Assembly (NCBI RefSeq): GCF_009709555.1
Contig: NZ_WJBG01000111.1
Coordinates: 124,001-188,000, forward strand
DNA length: 64,000 nt
Direction of reading: 5' to 3'
Origin: Streptomyces blattellae
Lineage (GTDB): Bacteria; Actinomycetota; Actinomycetes; Streptomycetales; Streptomycetaceae
Shown: positions 45,402 to 53,574 of the stretch, piece by piece
Layout: the number at the start of each line of letters is the position of its first letter
How positions within the stretch are numbered: position 1 is the stretch's first letter
Notes under the pieces: generated by a model
What the model was told of the DNA's origin: nothing
Database searches by the model: none
The model's input: the letters and a program-made list of their open reading frames with translations, nothing else
Program-made: the position numbers and the translations under genes

Positions 45402-45862
45402 TCGCCTACGTGTTCCTCGCCCTCGGAGCCGCGGGCACCGCGGGTGTCCTCTACGCCGTCGCACCCGCCGGCCGTGGTGTGCACCGCTACGTCGTGCCCC
45501 GGTCGCAGCTGCGAGCTGAAGCGGCTCGCAGCACGGCGGTCGCGGAAGAGCTGGCGTGCAAGCTGCGCGGCCTCGCGAGCGAACTGGACGGCGTGTACGA
45601 GGAACTGGACTGCGCCCGCGACGAGCGTGACAACGCGCTGGCTGACAAGGAGAAGGCCGAGGACCTGGCCGCCGAGCTTCGGGAGCAGCTGCGCGAGGCG
45701 GACGGGCTGCGCGAGGCGAACCGTGCGCTGAAGGCGCAGCTGGCCAATGCCCGCCGTGTCACGCCGCTCCCGCCTCACGGCGCCACGCTGCCGCCCGACG
45801 CCCGCGTCATGCCGCTGCACCAGGCCCCGTTCGCCGTCAATCCGGCCCCGCGGCCGAACTGA
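45398..45862 (+). CDS. Membrane-anchored coiled-coil protein, 154 residues
   Basis: Start GTG 45398 overlaps the previous stop. An N-terminal TM segment (VIAYVFLALGAAGTAGVLYA) is followed by a long coiled coil (residues about 35-115) and a Pro-rich tail. Likely anchored in the cytoplasmic membrane with a cytoplasmic or exported helix. Function unknown. Confidence 0.7.
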   Translation: MIAYVFLALGAAGTAGVLYAVAPAGRGVHRYVVPRSQLRAEAARSTAVAEELACKLRGLASELDGVYEELDCARDERDNALADKEKAEDLAAELREQLREADGLREANRALKAQLANARRVTPLPPHGATLPPDARVMPLHQAPFAVNPAPRPN

Positions 45863-45872
45863 CCCCCATGCC

Positions 45873-45913
45873 CCGTCCGCCGCCGGGTGACCACCGGCCC
45901 CGGCGGCGGACGG
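45873..45913 (+). terminator. 15-bp perfect hairpin between element gene blocks
   Basis: CCGTCCGCCGCCGGG (45873-45887) pairs with CCCGGCGGCGGACGG (45899-45913) with an 11-nt loop, directly after the coiled-coil gene. It is a likely terminator or attenuator separating the DUF5131 block from the WhiB block. Confidence 0.75.
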
Positions 45914-45941
45914 CACAACCCCCGCAAGAGAGAGAACGCCC

Positions 45942-46037
45942 ATGTACCTGGAGAACTGCACGCGGTGCGGCCAGCCGCATCCCTGCTGGTGCATCCTCCC
46001 CGGCCACTCGCCCACCGCTCTCACCGCCGTGAGGTGA
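45942..46037 (+). CDS. 31-residue Cys-rich microprotein
   Basis: ATG 45942 opens MYLENCTRCGQPHPCWCILP plus eleven residues, with four cysteines in C-x2-C-x5-C-x-C, capable of binding a metal. It ends 3 bp before the WhiB start. Upstream AAGAGAGAG is a fair ribosome site. Function unknown. Confidence 0.5.
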   Translation: MYLENCTRCGQPHPCWCILPGHSPTALTAVR

Positions 46038-46040
46038 CCC

Positions 46041-46748
46041 ATGTCCTACACCGGAGCCGTCCCCGACACCGTGGGCCGCCCCCTCGACTGGCAGGCGGAT
46101 GCCCTGTGCCGCTCGAAGGACCCCGAGCTGTTCTTCGACGGGTCGCGCGAGACCGAGGCGAAGGAGGTCTGCCACGCCTGCCCCGTTCTGGCCGACTGCC
46201 GGAACTTGGTGATGGACACCGAACGCGGCTGGAACCTCTACCTGCGGGCAGGCATAGTCGCCGAACTCACCCCCAGTGAGCGGGTGGCCGCCGACCCGGC
46301 CGTCCCCAAGCCGCCTCTGGAACTCGCCGCCACGCCTGCCCAACCAGAGCGCGAGCATGGCAAGCGGTCCACGTACAAGGCGGGCTGCCGCTGCGAGTCC
46401 TGCACGGCCGCGAACCGCGAGTACGGGCAGGCCCGCAAGCTGCCGAAGTCGCCGGACATGCCGGAGCCTGCCAAGGGGCGCCGGGTGACGCCGTGTCCGT
46501 CGGTGGCCGCGTACAAGCGGCACGTGAAGGCAGGCGAGCCGATCGACGCTGGATGCCGCCAGGCTTACGCGCGGCATCGCGCGGCCCTGCGGTACGGGGA
46601 GCGGGACCGCAGCGTGTACCGGCTGTGGGTGAAGGGCCTGTCGGACCCCGAGATCGCCGAGCGACTCAGTGTCGGTGTCCGAGCCGTCCGCAATGCCCGC
46701 AAACGCATAGGCCTCATCCCCGACCTGCATGTGCGGAGAGCATCATGA
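46041..46748 (+). CDS. WhiB-like iron-sulfur protein fused to zinc modules and an HTH
   Basis: The first 80 residues are WhiB-like: Cys23, Cys44, Cys47 and Cys53 in C-x20-C-x2-C-x5-C, the [4Fe-4S] ligands, followed by a degenerate G-W-N-L-Y-L turn in place of GVWGG. Then come a Cys/His module (HGKRSTYKAGCRCESC, 106-121), a second similar motif and a C-terminal HTH (RLWVKGLSDPEIAERLSVGV, about 194-224). At 235 residues it is more than twice the usual WhiB length. WhiB proteins bind sigma factor and redirect RNA polymerase; this one could also contact DNA itself. Two AUA codons are present. Confidence 0.85.
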   Translation: MSYTGAVPDTVGRPLDWQADALCRSKDPELFFDGSRETEAKEVCHACPVLADCRNLVMDTERGWNLYLRAGIVAELTPSERVAADPAVPKPPLELAATPAQPEREHGKRSTYKAGCRCESCTAANREYGQARKLPKSPDMPEPAKGRRVTPCPSVAAYKRHVKAGEPIDAGCRQAYARHRAALRYGERDRSVYRLWVKGLSDPEIAERLSVGVRAVRNARKRIGLIPDLHVRRAS

Positions 46749-47086
46749 CGCGCAGCAGGTTCCCCTCGCTCGCTGCTGTCTTCGAGGGGAACTCCGAGCA
46801 GCTCGACGGCGGGCACGTCCTGTGGGCGGGCTACCGGGACTCCGCCAGCAACACGCCGCTGGTCTTCTACGCCGGGCAGAAGACCCCGGCTCCGAAGGTG
46901 TCGTTCCGCCTGCACTACGGGCGGGATCCGGTCGGCAAGCCGCTGCCGACGTGCGGCACGCAGGGCTGCATCGCTGGCGCCCACCTCGCCGACCGGCCCA
47001 TGCGCGAGGCCAACGCCAGGGCCGACGCCGCCTACGACGCGATCTTCGGCGACCCGTCCACCAACGAACCCCCGCAAGGAACCTGA
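46745..47086 (+). CDS. Element protein, 113 residues, unknown
   Basis: ATG 46745 overlaps the WhiB stop. The protein contains CGTQGCIAGAHLADRP in its second half, which recalls the HNH-type SCVNPxHL motif (G-C-I-A-G-A-H-L) without the catalytic DH part. Function unknown. Confidence 0.6.
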   Translation: MTRSRFPSLAAVFEGNSEQLDGGHVLWAGYRDSASNTPLVFYAGQKTPAPKVSFRLHYGRDPVGKPLPTCGTQGCIAGAHLADRPMREANARADAAYDAIFGDPSTNEPPQGT

Positions 47087-47334
47087 TGCCACCCCTGCAC
47101 ATCGCCGCCCTGGCCGTCGGCCTGGCTGCCCTCATCGGCCTCGGTCTCGGTCTGCCCGACTCATGGTTCTGCGGCCTGGCGTCCCTGACCTGCCTGCTCG
47201 CAGCCGCCGGCGAGGCCTACCTGGAGCGGAAGCCGTTCGCGATCGCCTTCCTCGCAGTCGCCGCGGTCTTCGCAGTGCTCGCCGCCGCTGCCGTCCTCCG
47301 CGACGGCCACACCGGCAGGGGCGGCACCTCATGA
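47086..47334 (+). CDS. Small membrane protein, 82 residues
   Basis: Nearly the whole protein is hydrophobic, with about three TM segments (IAALAVGLAALIGLGLGL; FCGLASLTCLLAAAG; FAIAFLAVAAVFAVLAAAAV). It resembles small phage membrane proteins but no family is recognised. Start and stop overlap neighbours. Confidence 0.6.
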   Translation: MPPLHIAALAVGLAALIGLGLGLPDSWFCGLASLTCLLAAAGEAYLERKPFAIAFLAVAAVFAVLAAAAVLRDGHTGRGGTS

Positions 47335-47555
47335 CTCTCCTCACCACACGCGACGTGCTGCTCGTCGGCGCGGCCGGCGGCCTCGCCATGCTGCTCGGCC
47401 TGGCCGCCTTCGTCGGCATCGGCCTCGCCCTGCACGCCGCCTGCACCCGCGCCGTCACCGCCTGGGACACCTGGCGCACCGGACGCGAAGACCTCAAGAC
47501 GTGCCGCGCCATCGACGCGCGCGGCACCACCACCGAACCCGACAGGGAGCCGTGA
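47331..47555 (+). CDS. Small membrane protein, 74 residues
   Basis: One long hydrophobic region (VLLVGAAGGLAMLLGLAAFV, continuing) gives one or two TM segments, followed by a polar helix. Coupled by overlaps to the previous gene and the HNH gene after it. Function unknown. Confidence 0.6.
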   Translation: MTLLTTRDVLLVGAAGGLAMLLGLAAFVGIGLALHAACTRAVTAWDTWRTGREDLKTCRAIDARGTTTEPDREP

Positions 47556-48193
47556 TGGCCAATCGAGCACAGGCCACGCCCGGCGCGCGCTTCGGCCGAC
47601 TGACAGTCGTCGGTGAGCCCACGCGCGGAGCGAACTCCCGCATCGAAGTGCGCTGTGACTGCGGCAGCGAGAAGACCATCGCCCTCCGCGCACTCGGCAC
47701 GACCACGAACTCCTGCGGATGCCTCGGCAAGGAGACCGCGTCGGCACGCGCGCGCAAACACGGAAAGCGCGACACCCCCGAGTACCGGATCTGGCAGGGC
47801 ATGAAGTGGCGCTGCCTGAACCCGAACTACAAGCCGTACCCGAGGTACGGCGGGCGCGGCATCAAGGTCTGTGACCGCTGGATCGACTCCTTCGAGGCCT
47901 TCCTCGCCGACGTCGGGCCACGCCCCTCCCCGAAGCACACGCTTGACCGCCTCGACAACGACGGCAACTACGAGCCCGGCAACGTCGCGTGGCGCACGTA
48001 CAAGGAGCAGGCCCAAAACAAGCGCCCGCAGCTCCGCGACACCTGCGTCCATGGCCATCCCCGCACGCCGGAAAACGTCCGCGTTCGACCGGACGGCGGC
48101 CGTACGTGCCGGGTCTGCGACAAAGAGCGCCAGCAGGCCAGGCGCGATGCGAAATCCGCCGCAGACAACACCACCCACCAGCCGAAGGAATAG
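47555..48193 (+). CDS. HNH/homing-type endonuclease 3 (AP2-like phage nuclease)
   Basis: A 212-residue protein with an N-terminal CDCG...CGCLG zinc segment, YRIWQGMKWRCLNPNYKPYP, the RYGGRGIKVCDRW segment and the TLDRLDNDGNYEPGNVAWRT HNH-like core, all typical of phage homing endonucleases of the HNH/AP2 type. A C-terminal Cys pair (TCVHGH; CRVC) resembles that of HNH 1. It begins overlapping the previous stop, so it is embedded in the operon without interrupting a recognisable gene. Confidence 0.82.
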   Translation: MANRAQATPGARFGRLTVVGEPTRGANSRIEVRCDCGSEKTIALRALGTTTNSCGCLGKETASARARKHGKRDTPEYRIWQGMKWRCLNPNYKPYPRYGGRGIKVCDRWIDSFEAFLADVGPRPSPKHTLDRLDNDGNYEPGNVAWRTYKEQAQNKRPQLRDTCVHGHPRTPENVRVRPDGGRTCRVCDKERQQARRDAKSAADNTTHQPKE

Positions 48194-48196
48194 CCC

Positions 48197-49573
48197 GTGC
48201 ACGCCCACATATCTACCTACGGCATAGCCGTCGGCAGCCTGCTGCTCGCCAAGCTGCTGCTGTCCCTGCCGCTGCGCCGCAGACCCCCGGCCGCCTTCCG
48301 TGACGGGGCGCCCCTCACCGTGCACGCGGTCATCACCGTCTACAACGAGACACCCGAGATGTTGCGCCGCTGCCTGCGCTCCCTGATCGGCCAGACCCGC
48401 CGGCCCCACTCGGTCACGGTCATCGACGACTGCTCCAAGACGGACCATGCCGCGCAGGTGGTCGGCGAATTGCGGCACCGGTTCGCCACGGCCGGGGTCG
48501 ATCTGGAGCTGATCCGCTTCCCCGTCAACAAGGGGAAGCGGCACGGCCTGGCCGCCGGGTTCGATGCCCAGCCGGGCGCGGACGTGTACCTGTGCATCGA
48601 CTCCGACACGGTCCTGGATCAGAAGGCGGTCGCTGAGCTGCTGCGGCCGTTCGCCCACCGCCGCGTCATGTGCGTCACCGGGTTGCTGCTCGCCCACAAC
48701 CGGGCCACGAACCTACTCACCCGCCTGATCGACATGCGGTACGTCAACGCGTTCCTCGGTGAGCGCGTCGCATACTCCCGGCTCGGCTCAGTGCTGTGCG
48801 CGTGCGGCTCGCTCGTGGCCTATCGCGGGTGGGTGGCGCGCAAGCACCTGGACGACTTCCTCTCGCAGACCTTCCTCGGGAAGCCCGCGACGTTCGGCGA
48901 CGACCGGCGCCTGACCTACTACTGCCTCACCGAGGGCAAGTCCCTGATCCAGCCTGCCGCCGTCGGCCGCACCGACGTGCCGGACCGCCTCGGCCACTAC
49001 GCCCGACAGCAGATCCGATGGGGGAAGTCGTTCTTCCGCGAGGGCCTACTGCTCGCCGCCCAGCTCCGGTACATGGGCCGCGCGTTCTGGTGGCTCAACC
49101 TGGTAGAGCTGGTCACCTGGCTCGCCTTCACCGCGGCCCTCATGACCGCTCTGGTCGTGGTGGCTGTCCACCCGGCGGCCTGGACGATCCTCGCCGGGTA
49201 CGTCGCCGTCGTGTGTGCCATGGCGTGGCTGCGCTCGATCCACTACCTGCGCCGCGCGCCGGGGGTCCCGCCCGCTGACCGGCTGCTGACGTTCGCCGCT
49301 GCGCCGTTGTACGCGCTCCTCAACCTGGCGATGCTGCTGCCGCTGCGCCTGTATTCGCTGGCCACCCTGTACCGCACCGGGTGGGGCACCCGCCAGCACG
49401 GCGCCGAAGTCGCCCTCGACAGCCCGGCCGCCGTGCTGCCGGACGACGACACGGTGCAGTTGCCCCGGATCCCCGTGGCGAAGCTGCTCGATCCCGAGAC
49501 CGAGACGACGCTCACCCTGCCCATCCCGCGCCAGCGCACCGCCTCCCCCTTGTCCGAAGGAACCCCGCGATGA
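48197..49573 (+). CDS. Processive family-2 glycosyltransferase, membrane-bound
   Basis: A 458-residue glycosyltransferase with the motifs of hyaluronan/cellulose/chitin-synthase-like enzymes: DDCS (77-80), DSD (135-137), GDDRRLT (234-240) and QQIRW (271-275). Four or more TM segments follow between about 286 and 400, plus one near the N-terminus. Such enzymes polymerise a nucleotide sugar and move the chain through the membrane. It lies in the element's rightward operon, starting 4 bp after the HNH 3 stop. It uses AUA at codons 5 and 10. It might alter the cell surface of the lysogen. The sugar cannot be predicted. Confidence 0.88.
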   Translation: MHAHISTYGIAVGSLLLAKLLLSLPLRRRPPAAFRDGAPLTVHAVITVYNETPEMLRRCLRSLIGQTRRPHSVTVIDDCSKTDHAAQVVGELRHRFATAGVDLELIRFPVNKGKRHGLAAGFDAQPGADVYLCIDSDTVLDQKAVAELLRPFAHRRVMCVTGLLLAHNRATNLLTRLIDMRYVNAFLGERVAYSRLGSVLCACGSLVAYRGWVARKHLDDFLSQTFLGKPATFGDDRRLTYYCLTEGKSLIQPAAVGRTDVPDRLGHYARQQIRWGKSFFREGLLLAAQLRYMGRAFWWLNLVELVTWLAFTAALMTALVVVAVHPAAWTILAGYVAVVCAMAWLRSIHYLRRAPGVPPADRLLTFAAAPLYALLNLAMLLPLRLYSLATLYRTGWGTRQHGAEVALDSPAAVLPDDDTVQLPRIPVAKLLDPETETTLTLPIPRQRTASPLSEGTPR

Positions 49574-50223
49574 TCGAGAACACGTCCGAGAACATGAAGG
49601 ACCCGGCCAACGCACTCCTCATGCTCGCCGCGTCCATGGGCCCCGGCGGCAGCGACCAGGCCATCGCCGAGCAGGAGCGCGCGGGCCAGACGCAGCTCGT
49701 CAACTCCGACAGGCTTCCGGCTCAGATCGAAGATCACACCGGCAGCGACGGCCAGACCGCGTTCGAAGCTCTCGGCTTCACCTTCGGCAAGCCCGACGCC
49801 AGGGACCCGCTGTTCCGCCCAGCGACCCTCCCCGAGGGCTGGAAGCGCGAGGCATCCGACCACGACATGTGGTCGTACCTCGTCGACCAGTTGGGCCGCC
49901 GCCGCGTCGCCATCTTCTACAAGGCCGCCTTCTACGACCGGCGCGCGTTCATGAGCCTCAACACGCTGTTCGGCTACGTGACCGAGTGCGTGCGCCAAGG
50001 CAAGGACATCGTCACCGACGACGAATGGGCCACCCGGACCGCGGTTGCCGCCGAGTTGCGCAGGGCTGTCGAGCGCGAGCAGGAGAGTGTGAACAGCTGG
50101 ATGGCCATCGGCGAACGCGGCGGCATGGACGACTCCATCCGGAAGTACGTCGCCGAGCACTGTGCTTACCGGGACAAGTTCGCCGCCCTCGCCGCCCGCT
50201 TCGAGGCGGTGACCGAGGCGTGA
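49570..50223 (+). CDS. Element protein, 217 residues, unknown
   Basis: ATG 49570 overlaps the glycosyltransferase stop. The protein is soluble, mixed helical (WSYLVDQLGRRRVAIFYKAA, FEALGFTFG) and has no metal or nucleotide motif. No family recognised. Confidence 0.7.
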   Translation: MIENTSENMKDPANALLMLAASMGPGGSDQAIAEQERAGQTQLVNSDRLPAQIEDHTGSDGQTAFEALGFTFGKPDARDPLFRPATLPEGWKREASDHDMWSYLVDQLGRRRVAIFYKAAFYDRRAFMSLNTLFGYVTECVRQGKDIVTDDEWATRTAVAAELRRAVEREQESVNSWMAIGERGGMDDSIRKYVAEHCAYRDKFAALAARFEAVTEA

Positions 50224-51563
50224 GCGAACCGATCACCTTCGGCCGCCCGTTCGTGCTCCGTAGAGATCGTGATCTGAGCGGCGTGTCCGGGACCGGCATC
50301 ATCGCCGACGGCATCCTGTTCCCGGATGGGCAGGCCGCGATCCATTGGCGCGGGAAGTGGGCGCTGACCACGCCGCACCCCAGCATGGAATCGATCACCG
50401 ACATCCACGACCACGGTGGCCAAGGCGACCTGCACGTCATCTGGGCAGACGAAGACACCATCCCGGTGGCTGACCACCTGGACGCCGCCGAGCGGGCGCA
50501 GCAGGAGATCGAGCGGCTCCGCGGAGTCGCCGGTCGGGCCTACCTGCTCGCCGACCGCTGGGAAGCCGCACACGGGGCCTCGCAGTTCCTCGTGCGGGTG
50601 GCCGGCGCCGAGCTGCGCGACGTCCTCAACGACGACCAGGCCGATGCGCCGGCAGCCGCTGACACGATGGCGCCCGCCACGACGTGCAGCGCCCGCTACA
50701 CCGGGGTGCTCCCGGTGGGCGACTGCATCCGCGCCGCCGGACACATCCCCGTCACCGACCACACCGACGACCGCGGGCGCAGCTGGGGAGACCGCTTGGC
50801 CGAGTACCCCGTCGACAACGGTAGAGCCCTGTCACCGCCCGACGGAGGCATCGCCGAGGACGGCCTGAGACGGCGGTGCGAAGAGCTGCAAGCCCGCCTG
50901 GGCGATGCCGAGGACCGCGTCCACACCGCCGTACGGAACGCCGAAGAAGCCGACCGGTTCCGTGCGGAGGAGCAGCGCGACCGCGACCAGCACGCCGCCG
51001 TACTCCGCGAAGTCCTCGGCAGCTTCCGGCAGGTCAGCAACGAGGGCGTGACGCACGAGGGGGAGATCCTCGGGTTCGTCGGCCCGACGGTGACGCCGGA
51101 GGACTACGCCCGGTGGTGCACCACCGTCGCGCCGACCGTCGAGCGCCCGTGGTGGGAGACGGTGGCCGAGTTGCGCGCCGAACTTCAGCGGTATACGGAA
51201 GCCGAGAGCGCGGACGCTGCGGCCGGGTCGTACGCCGGTCGCGCCGAGCAGGCCGAGGCCGCCATCGAGCGCGTGCGCGGTGTCGTAGCCGATGCGCGGA
51301 AGTGGGCCCTGCCCGGGAGCCAGCTCGCCTCGTACGTCAAGAAGACCGAGGAAGCGCTCAGCGACACCCGGCTCGGCGCCACCGACAGCCAGGCGTGCCC
51401 GTACTGCACTGGCGGCCCGCAGTTCCTCCGCAGCGAACTCGGCGCCCACGTCGAGGACAAGCACGCCCGTGTCCTGGCCGCGCTCGCCAGCGGCGGAAGC
51501 CTCGACGAGCAACTCGCCGCCCCCGAGACCCGCTGCACCCTCCCGCACGAGATGGAGGCCTGA
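50220..51563 (+). CDS. Coiled-coil protein with N-terminal SGTGIIADG domain and C-terminal zinc finger
   Basis: A 447-residue protein starting at GTG 50220. Residues 1-80 (RRDRDLSGVSGTGIIADGIL ... AIHWRGKW ... HDHGGQGDLHVIW) form a beta-rich domain that recurs in many actinobacterial mobile elements and in a simpler form in the protein at 53571-53984. Long coiled coil follows, and near the C-terminus C-P-Y-C ... H-V-E-D-K-H gives a C2H2-type zinc site. Function unknown. Confidence 0.72.
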   Translation: MSEPITFGRPFVLRRDRDLSGVSGTGIIADGILFPDGQAAIHWRGKWALTTPHPSMESITDIHDHGGQGDLHVIWADEDTIPVADHLDAAERAQQEIERLRGVAGRAYLLADRWEAAHGASQFLVRVAGAELRDVLNDDQADAPAAADTMAPATTCSARYTGVLPVGDCIRAAGHIPVTDHTDDRGRSWGDRLAEYPVDNGRALSPPDGGIAEDGLRRRCEELQARLGDAEDRVHTAVRNAEEADRFRAEEQRDRDQHAAVLREVLGSFRQVSNEGVTHEGEILGFVGPTVTPEDYARWCTTVAPTVERPWWETVAELRAELQRYTEAESADAAAGSYAGRAEQAEAAIERVRGVVADARKWALPGSQLASYVKKTEEALSDTRLGATDSQACPYCTGGPQFLRSELGAHVEDKHARVLAALASGGSLDEQLAAPETRCTLPHEMEA

Positions 51564-51567
51564 ACCC

Positions 51568-52038
51568 GTGAACCCCATCGTCCGCCGTATCGGCAGTACA
51601 CCCGCCGAGCGAGGGTCCACCAGCAGCGCCACCTGCCCGGACGTCCTCGAACTTCGCTCCGGCGACTTCATGGTCATCGGCAACGTGCCAGGCGTCCCCA
51701 ACATCACCGCGGCCGAGCTGCGGGAGCACGGCGCCAACGTCGGCCCCGGTGAGCAGGCCGTGATCGTGCCCCGGAAGTGCATGCTCGACGCCGCCCGCGA
51801 CCTCACCGGGAAGTCCACGTCCCCGGTTGACGACCTCCGTGCCGCCGCCACGTTGCTCGCCGACAGCCCGGCCGCCGTACAGGCCATGTACGAGGGGCTG
51901 CACGGCGCCCTGTGCCGTGCACAGGACCCGGAGTGCGACCAGGTCGCGCCTCTGTTCCGGGACGCCATCCGCGCCGGGCTCCTCAACGCCCAGACCGCCA
52001 CCCTGACCGCCGACGACCAGCCCCGGGAACACCCGTGA
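51568..52038 (+). CDS. Element protein, 156 residues, unknown
   Basis: Start GTG 51568. The first half looks like a small beta-rich domain (VLELRSGDFMVIGNVPG); the second half is a helix bundle (SPVDDLRAAATLLADSPAAV). The stop overlaps the next GTG. No family recognised. Confidence 0.65.
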   Translation: MNPIVRRIGSTPAERGSTSSATCPDVLELRSGDFMVIGNVPGVPNITAAELREHGANVGPGEQAVIVPRKCMLDAARDLTGKSTSPVDDLRAAATLLADSPAAVQAMYEGLHGALCRAQDPECDQVAPLFRDAIRAGLLNAQTATLTADDQPREHP

Positions 52039-52184
52039 TCTGCCGCCCATGCCGAGACGCCGCCGACGGCGTACCTGGCGCCCGTCACTGCGACGAGCCC
52101 GCCAACCCCGGCCGCGAGTCCTGGTCGTGCGCCTGCCAGCACCGGCCGCCCGCACTCCGCACCGACACCCCGAAGGAGGCCTGA
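52035..52184 (+). CDS. 49-residue Cys-rich protein
   Basis: GTG 52035 overlaps the previous stop. The product ICRPCRDAADGVPGARHCDE ... CACQHRP has C-x2-C and C-x-C-x-H groups and probably binds zinc. Function unknown. Confidence 0.6.
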   Translation: MICRPCRDAADGVPGARHCDEPANPGRESWSCACQHRPPALRTDTPKEA

Positions 52185-52186
52185 CC

Positions 52187-52486
52187 ATGGCTGACCTCGA
52201 CAAGCCGTGCCCGCACGAGAACTTCGACGCCTTCGTGGAGGTCAACCGGGTCACCGCGTCCGACAGCGACCCCACGGTGGTGGGCTACCACGCCGACATC
52301 AAGGTCAACTGCCACGACTGCGACGAGCCGTTCCGCTGGATCGGTGTACCGGCAGGTTCGTCGCCCCGGCAGCCGATGTGCAGCGTCGACGAGACCGAGC
52401 TGCGCGCCCCGCTCCGCCCGGCATCCGCCGATCCGGACTTCGGTCTCGGCCTGCCCGGCTTCGCCGTCACGTACAGGGGGGCCTGA
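52187..52486 (+). CDS. Conserved phage-type protein with Cys site, 99 residues
   Basis: ATG 52187 with GAAGGAGG upstream. The pattern CPHENFDAFVEVNRVT, then HADIKVNCHDCDEPFRWIGV and SVDETELRAPLRP, recalls a small protein family found in many actinophages and other phages. It probably binds zinc. Function of the family is unknown. Confidence 0.7.
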   Translation: MADLDKPCPHENFDAFVEVNRVTASDSDPTVVGYHADIKVNCHDCDEPFRWIGVPAGSSPRQPMCSVDETELRAPLRPASADPDFGLGLPGFAVTYRGA

Positions 52487-52488
52487 GC

Positions 52489-52755
52489 ATGGCGCAGCGC
52501 ATCAAGGCCGCGTCGGTGCAGCGGCTCCTCATCGACAAGGGCCACGAGTTCAGCGAGTTCGAGGCAGGGGAGTGGGATCCCGGGTTCCGCGTAGCCCAAG
52601 CCGGACGCCGTGGGGTGCACGTCTTCTACGACGGGCCCGGCGAAGCCGACCAACTGGAGGCCATCACCACCGAGCTGCGCGCCGCCGGGTACCACGTCGT
52701 GCCAACGCAGCAGGAGCGCGGCGGGCGCCGGCGCCTGGAGGTGACCAGGCCGTGA
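52489..52755 (+). CDS. Element protein, 88 residues, unknown
   Basis: ATG 52489 follows AGGGGGG. The protein looks like a small alpha/beta domain (ASVQRLLIDKGHEFSEFEAG; LRAAGYHVVPTQQ). Its stop overlaps the next GTG. No family recognised. Confidence 0.65.
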   Translation: MAQRIKAASVQRLLIDKGHEFSEFEAGEWDPGFRVAQAGRRGVHVFYDGPGEADQLEAITTELRAAGYHVVPTQQERGGRRRLEVTRP

Positions 52756-53003
52756 GGGGCTCACGTTCGCCCGATGCACTCTTCGAGCTCTCCGACCTGG
52801 ACCTGGCCAAGCCGGCGGCGGTCTACGCCGTGCACTGCTTCTTCAACTGTCCGCACGTCGTCCGCGAGGCGACCCCCGATGCTGCCGCTAGCGCCATGGA
52901 ACAGCACTACGGCGAGCGGCACAGCGCCGACATACGGCGAGTGCTCACAGAAGATCCTCCTTCGCCCACCGATCCACCACAACGTAGAAGGCGCCGCCGA
53001 TGA
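52752..53003 (+). CDS. Element protein, 83 residues, unknown
   Basis: Start GTG 52752. AVHCFFNCPHVVREATPDAA followed by HYGERH resembles a degenerate C2H2-type zinc finger, and the C-terminus is an Arg run. It may bind nucleic acid. One AUA codon is used. Confidence 0.6.
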   Translation: MRGSRSPDALFELSDLDLAKPAAVYAVHCFFNCPHVVREATPDAAASAMEQHYGERHSADIRRVLTEDPPSPTDPPQRRRRRR

Positions 53004-53368
53004 CCACCCCGATCGAAGAGCTGCGGGTCGCTGCTGCCCGGCTGCGGGACAGCCGGAACTGCGAAGGCTTCCAGGTCGCCTGTCCGTCCCGTGAGCTGCT
53101 GGAGATGATCCGCGTCCTGCTGCGCGCCCGGGAGCCCCTCGCCGAGTTCCTGGACGTCGAGGCCGACGTCGCCGCGGAGATGAAGCGGCAGACCCCGGCC
53201 ATGACCGACGAGCAGCTCGCCGCGTCCGTCCATGGCGCCCTGACCATCGCCCGCGCCATCAACGGGGCGACCGAACCCGGCCCCGGCCAGGACGGCCACA
53301 TCGAGGACCAGCGGAGCGGGCGCGCCCTCTACGACCGGCTGATGCGCATGGCAGGTGAGACGCCGTGA
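53000..53368 (+). CDS. Element protein, 122 residues, helical, unknown
   Basis: ATG 53000 overlaps the previous stop. Mostly helical (ELRVAAARLRDSRNCEG; ELLEMIRVLLRAREPLAEFL). The stop overlaps the next GTG. No family recognised. Confidence 0.65.
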   Translation: MTTPIEELRVAAARLRDSRNCEGFQVACPSRELLEMIRVLLRAREPLAEFLDVEADVAAEMKRQTPAMTDEQLAASVHGALTIARAINGATEPGPGQDGHIEDQRSGRALYDRLMRMAGETP

Positions 53369-53574
53369 CCACGCTCGCCCCCGAGCCGACGGTGACCGCC
53401 AACGGCCACGGTGAAGACCTGTCGCACGCGGTGTGCGACTGCGACGAGGACACCGCGCTCTGCGGCACCGATGTGACTGGCGTGCCGTGGGCGACCGACG
53501 GCGAGGAGCCGCCCAGTCCCTGTGTCGTGTGCCTCGACCTCGCCGACCAGCCATGTCCGAGGTGCGGCCAATGA
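53365..53574 (+). CDS. Cys-rich element protein, 69 residues
   Basis: GTG 53365. The product has CDCDEDTALCG, CVVC and CPRC groups, eight cysteines in 69 residues, and probably holds one or two zinc ions. Function unknown. Confidence 0.65.
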   Translation: MTTLAPEPTVTANGHGEDLSHAVCDCDEDTALCGTDVTGVPWATDGEEPPSPCVVCLDLADQPCPRCGQ

